The notes under the pieces were generated by a model. That model was not told the origin of the DNA. It did no database searches and saw only the letters and a program-made list of their open reading frames with translations. Position numbers and translations under genes: made by a program. From Alteromonas macleodii (lineage in GTDB: Bacteria; Pseudomonadota; Gammaproteobacteria; Enterobacterales; Alteromonadaceae): a stretch of 64,000 nt of DNA. The stretch covers positions 3,432,599 through 3,496,598 of the forward strand of contig NZ_LR812090.1 of NCBI RefSeq assembly GCF_903772925.1. Reading direction: 5' to 3'. Below are positions 37,789 to 44,506 of this stretch, one piece after another (position 1 is the first letter of the stretch; every line of letters starts with the position of its first letter).

Positions 37789-39834
37789 CTATCCTATCGG
37801 AAAATGCAGTGTAAAACAGCTACCGCGTCCCGGTTCACTTTGGACCGTTAGTTTACCACCGATAGACTCGATATAGGTTTTTGCATCGTAAGCACCTATC
37901 CCCATACCTGCATTCCCTTTTGTGGTATCAAAGGGTTTAAATAAACGTTCTTCAATAAAGCTTTTTTCCATCCCCACGCCGGTATCTTCTATCATGACAA
38001 GCTGGGTATCGCTGTCGGAATTTGCAGTTATCACCACATCAACCTCACCGTCATCGCCTGTTGCTTGTTGCGCGTTACTGATTAAATGGTAAAAGACATT
38101 GGCTACTTTTTCTTTATCAATCATAACAGCCGTTTCTTTAAGCACATGCACTTTCGGTATAGGGCTTAAACCTGAACAACGACTACTTACCACATCCTTA
38201 GCAACTTCCGAGAGTAAAAGCTCAGCGTCAACCCCTTCTTGTACCGCCTTTTTGTCTGTGAGTTGCTTTAGCATTTTCTCCATTCTAGCTTTTGTATGTT
38301 CTAAAGTTTCGAATGTATCGTCGATAAACTCGGGGTTGTGCTTATGTTGTTGCGCGTTTGCCAAAATAAGGTCCACTTGGGCAAGCACATTTTTTAGATC
38401 ATGTAGTACAAAGGCAGACATTCTGTTAAACGCAGCAAACTGGGCGTTTTCAGCCACTACTTGTGCCGCCTCATGGTGCTGCATATAAGTGCCCACTTGC
38501 TCAGAAACCGCAGTAAGATAGTCTTTAACTTCCCAATTGAGACTAATTTTTTCCTTGTCCCCGGGCGCAACTAAGGCAAACCCCCATAGCCCTCCGTCTT
38601 TCAAGAAAGGTACAAAGAGCTGGTATCCCCACTCTTTTAAAGCATTGCGGTCCAGCTTTAACCCTTCGTAATCAAAGGGCTTAACTAGATAGGCATCCGT
38701 ATCAATAATCCAACCATTTTTATCACTGTATTGCGCTAAAGTTTCTAATGTGGCGTAGGTGGCACTGCCTTTCGCTTCGCTTGATATATCTGTAATAGGG
38801 GATGCCTCAGCCACACGTTCATAACCATTTGCGTTCACCTTAAAGAGCAGGCCCGATTCATACTGAATAGCGTTTAGCATGCCCGTTAGTCCAGCGTGAT
38901 AAACATCTGATGACGAGTCCCCGGCCCTAGTTAGCCACTGGGTTAATTTCACCCATTCAACGCGATAGTCGAACTGATTGGCGAAGAAATGCTTCGTAAT
39001 AAAAACTTTTATCTTAGTACGAAAAGCATTCGATAAAAATACGGTGGCTAACAACGCGAATGACATCACTACGAGGATAATTTGTACGGTAGCGCCCCAG
39101 TTACCCCCGACATAGTTGATGGCATAGCCGACCACAGCCATTACAAATAAGTAACCGCCCGCTACAAGCAATAATGAACTATGTAAAACTACATCGCGGG
39201 ATATAAATATATCTATTCCCCAGTGATGGATACGGCGAATTGATATCACGAGTAAAGGCATAAGCAGAAAGTAAATATACCCCCTTGCAGCGATATAACC
39301 AATTTCCACTTGGTTAACCATAGTCGCGTTAGCGTAGGTTACAAATTCGAACAAATTTGTTGCGCCAAGATAGATAATAAGCGGTTTGAAGGCCCACTGC
39401 TCTCTTCCTGCTTGCCGATAGACAACCTCTAAAAGTACAAGGACTTCTAAAGAAAGTACGATTAAAACAAGAAAACTCCACGCAGGATTAATTGCCAACA
39501 AATAAGGTGCAAGAAGCGCGATTAGCGCGGGAGCGACGATAATCAGCGTAATAGGACGCTTTAATACAGCTGCAATATTACTGAAGTTAGTTTGAATACA
39601 AGCGGACAAAAACAGAAGCCAAGCCAATTGCTTTACAACGTCAACGCTTAACAGCCAGCTTAGGGAGATGGGGCCGAACAGCGAGGTAATTAAACTTGTT
39701 GACCATAAAAAAGTGGCAGCGGTCGCAACGACAAGCAGGTGCTTGGCAACTCCTGGCTTTCTTACTGTTAGCAACAACAATAAAAGGGCTAGGTGCGCGA
39801 GACTATTTAGCCCGTAGCCTACATCTGAAATCAT
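37789..39834 (-). CDS. prsK: Membrane sensor histidine kinase PrsK
   Basis: A 681-residue kinase. About eight to ten membrane helices fill the first 280 residues, followed by a GAF-like region (about 300-440) and a kinase core. The phospho-acceptor box is unusual, HDLKNVLAQ, as typical for PrsK of the PEP-CTERM system. The ATPase has the N box FYHLISNAQQAT, the G1 box IEDTGVGM and the G2 region KGNAGMGIG. It is upstream of its regulator PrsR in the same direction. The signal it senses is not known. Confidence 0.88.
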   Translation of the reverse strand: MISDVGYGLNSLAHLALLLLLLTVRKPGVAKHLLVVATAATFLWSTSLITSLFGPISLSWLLSVDVVKQLAWLLFLSACIQTNFSNIAAVLKRPITLIIVAPALIALLAPYLLAINPAWSFLVLIVLSLEVLVLLEVVYRQAGREQWAFKPLIIYLGATNLFEFVTYANATMVNQVEIGYIAARGYIYFLLMPLLVISIRRIHHWGIDIFISRDVVLHSSLLLVAGGYLFVMAVVGYAINYVGGNWGATVQIILVVMSFALLATVFLSNAFRTKIKVFITKHFFANQFDYRVEWVKLTQWLTRAGDSSSDVYHAGLTGMLNAIQYESGLLFKVNANGYERVAEASPITDISSEAKGSATYATLETLAQYSDKNGWIIDTDAYLVKPFDYEGLKLDRNALKEWGYQLFVPFLKDGGLWGFALVAPGDKEKISLNWEVKDYLTAVSEQVGTYMQHHEAAQVVAENAQFAAFNRMSAFVLHDLKNVLAQVDLILANAQQHKHNPEFIDDTFETLEHTKARMEKMLKQLTDKKAVQEGVDAELLLSEVAKDVVSSRCSGLSPIPKVHVLKETAVMIDKEKVANVFYHLISNAQQATGDDGEVDVVITANSDSDTQLVMIEDTGVGMEKSFIEERLFKPFDTTKGNAGMGIGAYDAKTYIESIGGKLTVQSEPGRGSCFTLHFPIG

Positions 39835-40131
39835 CCTTTTATCTCACCTTTATTATCATTATTAGAAGGCATAAATCTGCATACTAGCAGATCATTACAT
39901 TGATAATACTCGATATATATCGACCATGTTAGATGCTGCAAAATTCCATCTCGTTTTTTGTATTACTGCTACATAGGAGCAAGAGCCGCATTTATGCTGT
40001 TAACTTGGTCCTATTGCCGCATTAGATAAAGCAACGAGTTGGTAAAACGGGCTCACAAAATAAATATTTAACTTACGCCCTTTATGATGCGCAGGCCAAG
40101 CCTGCGCTTTGAGTTTTTACCGCTTAAACCT

Positions 40132-41256
40132 TTATCGTTTTTGAATTACCAAGGAACCTATTGAATAGCCCGCTCCGAAAGAGCAAAGCACACCGATATC
40201 GCCAGAGACTAAGTCTTCATGATTCAAACCAAAAGCAATGACAGAACCTGCAGAAGCAGTGTTTGCGTATTCATCGAGTACGATAGGCGCTTCTGTTCTG
40301 TCCGCATCGCGCCCCAATAAGCGCTTACAAATCAAAGTATTCATATTAATATTAGCCTGATGTAGCCACCAACGCTTCACGCCTTCTGGTGAGATGTCAT
40401 GACTTGCTAAGTGCGCTTCTATATGAGCCGCAGCCATTGGGCATACCTCTTTAAATACTTTGCGCCCAGCTTGGTGGAAAAGTTTGTCAGGGCCGTAAGG
40501 GTCGACATCTTCTGCACGGGTCATATAACCAAAATTCGAACGAATATTATTTGAATACTTCGTCACTGCCTTAGTGCTAAGCACGTCATAAACGTGTTCG
40601 CTTTTAGCCGTTTCAGCAAGTTCTAACACAGTCGCTGTTGCTACATCACCAAAGATGAAGTGGCTGTCTCGGTCTGCGTAGTTAATTTGAGGAGAAACTA
40701 ACTCAGGGTTGATAACGAGTACGCGAGTAGCATTTCTAGCGCTTAGCATCTCATAAGCGCGATGCATGCCGAAAGTTGCTGCTGAGCAGGCGACTAACAT
40801 ATCAAAGCCAAAGCCCTCGATATTCAGTGCTTCTTGCACTTCAATAGCGATAGCGGGATAAGCGCGTTGTGTGTAAGCACACGATACAATAACGGCATCA
40901 ATTTCGTCAGCACTCACGTTCGCAGAAGCCATAGCTAGCTTAGCTGCTTCAACGGCAATTTCTGCCTGATGAGAAAGTTCATCATCCGCTCGCGGCGCAA
41001 TTTTTGGCTTCATGCGAGTGATATCTAGCGCGCCCTCTTTTTGATAAATATAGCGACTTTTAATTCCCGACGCCTTTTCAATAAACTCTGCACTTGAGTA
41101 AGGCACAGCGGCTAGCTCACCTGCTTCAATTTTAGTTTTGTTTTCAGCGTTAAACGCGTCGGCGTATGCGTTATAGCTTTCTACTAGCTCTTCATTGGTA
41201 ATACTATCTTTTGGGTGCCAAACACCCACACCGCTAATCACTATCTGTTGAGACAT
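40132..41256 (-). CDS. Beta-ketoacyl-ACP synthase III-like protein (PA3286 type)
   Basis: A thiolase-fold condensing enzyme of 374 residues, longer than FabH (about 317) because of an insertion at residues 26-90 near SFxxY...EKASGIKSRY. The triad is present: Cys157 in LVACSAATFG, His in WLHQANINMN (about residue 300) and Asn in YANTASAGS (about 330). The pattern recalls Pseudomonas PA3286, which joins octanoyl-CoA from beta-oxidation with malonyl-ACP; that substrate is an inference. Start: ATG 41256; an ATG two codons earlier is possible. It is a single gene; a GC-rich hairpin (40089-40107) lies after it but lacks a good T run in that direction. Confidence 0.82.
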   Translation of the reverse strand: MSQQIVISGVGVWHPKDSITNEELVESYNAYADAFNAENKTKIEAGELAAVPYSSAEFIEKASGIKSRYIYQKEGALDITRMKPKIAPRADDELSHQAEIAVEAAKLAMASANVSADEIDAVIVSCAYTQRAYPAIAIEVQEALNIEGFGFDMLVACSAATFGMHRAYEMLSARNATRVLVINPELVSPQINYADRDSHFIFGDVATATVLELAETAKSEHVYDVLSTKAVTKYSNNIRSNFGYMTRAEDVDPYGPDKLFHQAGRKVFKEVCPMAAAHIEAHLASHDISPEGVKRWWLHQANINMNTLICKRLLGRDADRTEAPIVLDEYANTASAGSVIAFGLNHEDLVSGDIGVLCSFGAGYSIGSLVIQKR

Positions 41257-41880
41257 AAGCATTCTCTATTATCTGTTAACACTTCTGGCTTTTAAAACGT
41301 CGCGTTACTTCGTGTCCTTCACGCAATAATGCCAGTGCAATTAAGCCTAATCGTACCTTTTATTAGCAATACGACTGCGTTTTATGAGCTATAGCTTACC
41401 TTAATCCGCGGTCACTGTAACTATGGTGGAGACCACCGTTCCCTCTTAACCGCCTAAATTGCAGCTGAAAGGGAATTGACTTGACCAATAAAACAACACG
41501 CATTGAGCCACACTAAAAAGAATTGTTTACAAAAGAAACAAAATAAACGCCTTTCCTTTTCGCATCTAAAGCTTAGTCAGGAGAATTAAAATCTAATTGT
41601 ATTAATAAGTTAGAGGTATAAAAAAATTATAAATCAACGTAACTAGCAAACAGACGCGCTTTCACACCTACAATTTTTTTACAAAATAATGACCTCGAAC
41701 TCGATATTGGTTGACAAATTGGCAAGATAGAAATAGGGTTTAAACATTAAATTGGTAATAACAATAGTCTCTCAATCAGTAAGTGCCGTCTTTTCGGCAA
41801 TAATCTGTTTATGACTAGGTGATACCAAAGGTGACGAGGTTGTATCTAACCTTCGAATTTTTACTTATGAGGAAAAGATA
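41257..41880. promoter_or_regulatory. Long upstream region with TTGGTAA-like sites before the reductase gene
   Basis: A 624-bp non-coding gap. Near its right end are ATATTGG (41704), TTGACA (41711-41716, possible -35), AAATTGGCAA (about 41717) and AAATTGGTAATAAC (41749-41762). The TTGGTAA core recurs upstream of the lipoprotein gene at 44410-44447. The reductase ribosome site GAGGAAAAG is at 41870-41878. The remaining part is AT-rich with no recognisable gene. Confidence 0.45.
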
Positions 41881-42759
41881 ATGTCTAAACCATCAATTGG
41901 TTTCATCGGACTTGGTCTAATGGGCGGCAACATGGTTGAAAACCTTTTAAACAAAGGCTTTCCAACCACAGTTATGGATTTAAACCCTGATGCAGTGGCT
42001 AAGTGCACAGAACGCGGCGCAAAGGTTGCAAAAACAGGTAAGGAATTAGCTGAAAGCGCGGATATCGTTATGCTTTGCTTAACGACATCGAATATTGTCG
42101 AATCGGTAATGTACGCTGAAGACGGCATTATGGCAGGGCTAAAAGAAGGTGCCGTGGTTATTGATTTTGGAACCTCTATTCCTTCTTCAACACGAAAAAT
42201 TGGCGCAGACTTAGCAGCCAAAGGCGTAGGCATGGTAGATGCACCACTAGGCCGAACACCTGCACATGCGAAAGATGGCTTGCTCAATATTATGGCATCC
42301 GGCGACAAAGAAACTTTTGAAAAAGTGAAACCTGTTCTTGATGAACAAGGTGAAAATGTCTTTTACCTTGGTCAACTTGGTGCAGGTCACACTACCAAAC
42401 TGATTAATAACTTCATGGGTATGACCACCGTATGTGCCATGTCACAAGCTTTTGCTGTAGCAGAGCGCGCTGGCGTTGACCGCCAACAGCTTTTCGACAT
42501 TATGTCTGCAGGTCCATCTAACTCACCATTTATGCAGTTCTGCAAAAACTATGCAGTGGATAATAATAGTGACTTAGGCTTTTCTATCGCTAACGCCAAC
42601 AAGGATTTAGGCTATTTCTTGAAGATGGTAGAAGACTTAGGTACTGAGTCGAAAATTGCTGAAGGTTCATCAGCTAATTTACAAGCAGCCTTTGACGCCG
42701 GCTTGGGTAACGGCAACGTACCTGAAATCTACGACTATTTTGTCAAATTAGATAAGTAG
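41881..42759 (+). CDS. NAD(P)-dependent beta-hydroxyacid dehydrogenase (HIBADH/GarR family)
   Basis: A 292-residue oxidoreductase. The Rossmann motif GLGLMG is at 10-15, the substrate loop reads DAPLGRTPAHAKDGLLNIM (about 120-138) and the catalytic Lys173 with Asn177 lies in GAGHTTKLINN. The family includes tartronate-semialdehyde reductase, 3-hydroxyisobutyrate dehydrogenase, and reductases acting on unsaturated-uronate breakdown products. The following MFS gene (51 bp gap) resembles hexuronate transporters, so reduction of an aldehyde from uronic-acid breakdown is a reasonable inference; the exact substrate is not determined by sequence. Confidence 0.85.
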   Translation: MSKPSIGFIGLGLMGGNMVENLLNKGFPTTVMDLNPDAVAKCTERGAKVAKTGKELAESADIVMLCLTTSNIVESVMYAEDGIMAGLKEGAVVIDFGTSIPSSTRKIGADLAAKGVGMVDAPLGRTPAHAKDGLLNIMASGDKETFEKVKPVLDEQGENVFYLGQLGAGHTTKLINNFMGMTTVCAMSQAFAVAERAGVDRQQLFDIMSAGPSNSPFMQFCKNYAVDNNSDLGFSIANANKDLGYFLKMVEDLGTESKIAEGSSANLQAAFDAGLGNGNVPEIYDYFVKLDK

Positions 42760-42810
42760 TAAACGAACGCTCTGGCGAAACTATACACAACCTAAAAGAG
42801 AAGTGATGCC

Positions 42811-44124
42811 GTGAAAATTCAAGGTCTACGTTGGTGGGTAATTACACTTATTGCTCTCGCAACAATTATAAATTATATCGATAGACAAGCTTTAAGCGTA
42901 TTATGGCCTGCTATTGTAGAAGACTTGTTTCCCGATGAATCAGCGTTAGAAAGGAAACAGATTTACGCTAATATCTCCATCGTGTTTGTTTTCTCTTACG
43001 CGTTTGGTCAGGCGATTTTCGGTAAGATTTTCGACTGGATTGGAACGCGAATTGGCTTCGTTCTTTCTATCGGTGTTTGGTCACTCGCCACTATTGCCCA
43101 TGCATTTGCGCAAGGCATGTTGAGCTTCAGCATCTTTAGATCGATTTTAGGTATTGCTGAAGCTGGAAACTGGCCTGGTGCAACCAAAGGTAACGCCGAA
43201 TGGTTTCCTACGAAAGAGCGTGCGCTAGCCCAAGGCATCTTTAACTCTGGCGCTGCTATTGGTGGCATCATAGCCTTTCCAATTATTGGCTTTTTAACTC
43301 TGCATTTTAGCTGGCAGGCGGTATTTATTATCGTAGGTGCCATCGGTCTTTTATGGCTATTGCCTTGGGTTATTATAGTTAAAGCTCCACCAGCGATGCA
43401 CGCATGGATTACCGAGGAAGAAAAGCACTATATTCTTTCTGGTCAGCGCACTATGAGCGAAGATAAAGATGAAAATGGCAATGCCAAGGAAATGGAGGAA
43501 TACAGCCCTTCAACAGGTGAACTGCTTTCTCGTAAAGAAAGTTGGGGCGTAATTATCGCTTCGGCGGCAATCGACCCTATTTGGTGGTTATTTGTATTCT
43601 GGATCCCTATCTACCTTAACGAAGTGTATGGCATGAACGTTACCGAGATAGGTATATACGGCTGGGTGCCCTATGTGGGCGCAATGCTTGGCGCATGGTT
43701 CGGCGGTTTGTTGGCGCAAAATCGTATAGCGGCTGGCTGGACGCCGAATAAGACAAGGAAGCTAGTTATCACCTTGGGTTGTCTAATAATGCTTCCTGCT
43801 CTTATCGCAATGTCAGACCCTGGCGCGCCAACGGTAGCGGTGCTTATTATGGCGGTTATCCTGTTCGGTTTCCAAACAGCAATAGGTAACGTTCAAACCC
43901 TTCCGAGTGATTTGTTTGGTAAAAAAGCCGTGGGTACGCTATCTGGTTTTTCAGGTATGGCGGCGAAGTTGGGTGCGGTGGGCTTAACATCGTTAGTTCC
44001 ATGGCTTACTGCAGATGGTAATTATACGCCTGCTTTCGTCATCGGAGCGTCGTTAGCTATCATTGCAATTGCAGCCATTTGGCTTCTTATCCCCAAAATA
44101 GAAATGCTTAAGCCTAAGCGTTAG
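42811..44124 (+). CDS. MFS transporter, anion:cation symporter type (ExuT-like)
   Basis: A 437-residue twelve-helix MFS permease. The N-terminal WWVITLIALATIINYIDRQ and LSVLWPAI match the anion:cation symporter family, which includes hexuronate (ExuT) and glucarate carriers. The loop after helix 2 reads GKIFDWIGTRIG, and the helix-4 segment GIAEAGNWPGATKGNAEWFP is typical. The central cytoplasmic loop (about 205-245) is long and acidic. GTG start with AGAGAAG ribosome site. Likely transcribed with the reductase gene and followed by a good terminator. Confidence 0.87.
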   Translation: MKIQGLRWWVITLIALATIINYIDRQALSVLWPAIVEDLFPDESALERKQIYANISIVFVFSYAFGQAIFGKIFDWIGTRIGFVLSIGVWSLATIAHAFAQGMLSFSIFRSILGIAEAGNWPGATKGNAEWFPTKERALAQGIFNSGAAIGGIIAFPIIGFLTLHFSWQAVFIIVGAIGLLWLLPWVIIVKAPPAMHAWITEEEKHYILSGQRTMSEDKDENGNAKEMEEYSPSTGELLSRKESWGVIIASAAIDPIWWLFVFWIPIYLNEVYGMNVTEIGIYGWVPYVGAMLGAWFGGLLAQNRIAAGWTPNKTRKLVITLGCLIMLPALIAMSDPGAPTVAVLIMAVILFGFQTAIGNVQTLPSDLFGKKAVGTLSGFSGMAAKLGAVGLTSLVPWLTADGNYTPAFVIGASLAIIAIAAIWLLIPKIEMLKPKR

Positions 44125-44131
44125 TAAATTG

Positions 44132-44171
44132 ATGCGCTATCAGAATTATTAGGTGTCTGGTAGCGCATTTT
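44132..44171 (+). terminator. Terminator after the MFS gene
   Basis: ATGCGCTATCAG / CTGGTAGCGCAT, a 12-bp stem with one T-G pair and a 13-base loop, followed by TTTTGT, 8 bases past the stop. Confidence 0.75.
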
Positions 44172-44248
44172 GTACCCATAACTTAAACGTAACTAACTAG
44201 TGCCTGTAACCAGCCCCCTAACCTAAAACTCATCTGGTTGTCACAGTG

Positions 44249-44295
44249 AAAAGTGCACTGACTTCGGGCCTAAAAAGTACACTGACCCCAGACCT
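44249..44295. repeat. Tandem 24-bp RAYT-style remnant repeat
   Basis: Two diverged direct copies, AAAAGTGCACTGACTTCGGG (44249) and AAAAGTACACTGACCCCAGA (44273), 24 bp apart. Read on the minus strand they give GGGGTCAGTGTACTTTTT, a sequence style often seen beside REP-associated (IS200/IS605-like) transposase genes. No transposase gene is present, so this may be a leftover. Confidence 0.45.
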
Positions 44296-44409
44296 ATCTG
44301 ACCAATTCCGCTAATCCCTTTTATCGAGCTTATTCTAAACGTCTTAATTTTTAAGAAATTTAGTAAATTTGCTAGCAAATGTTAATAAATTGTGTTTTTA
44401 TTAGCCTTA

Positions 44410-44447
44410 TTACCAATTTGGTAAAAACAAATACACATATTGGTAAC
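44410..44447. promoter_or_regulatory. Palindromic operator TTACCAA-T-TTGGTAA plus half site
   Basis: A perfect 15-base palindrome TTACCAATTTGGTAA (44410-44424) followed by ATTGGTAAC (44439-44447). The centres are about 26 bases apart. This shape suits a GntR-type dimer. It lies about 60-95 bases before the lipoprotein start and shares its core with sites upstream of the reductase-MFS operon. The 44125-44506 gap otherwise holds the terminator and the 24-bp repeat. Confidence 0.6.
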
Positions 44448-44506
44448 ACCAAAACACAATAAAAAACTTTACCACCCTATAATTAAACTTGGAGCACGAT
44501 GCCATC

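Noticed and set aside
40089..40107. GCGCAGG/CCTGCGC hairpin as terminator of the FabH-like gene
   Set aside because: In the direction of that gene it is followed by ATCATAAAG, not a T run. It could work only in the other direction, where no gene reads into it.
41865..42308. 147-residue frame on the minus strand over the reductase gene
   Set aside because: Entirely antisense to a well-supported dehydrogenase; composition (Ser/Pro-rich) matches a mirror frame.
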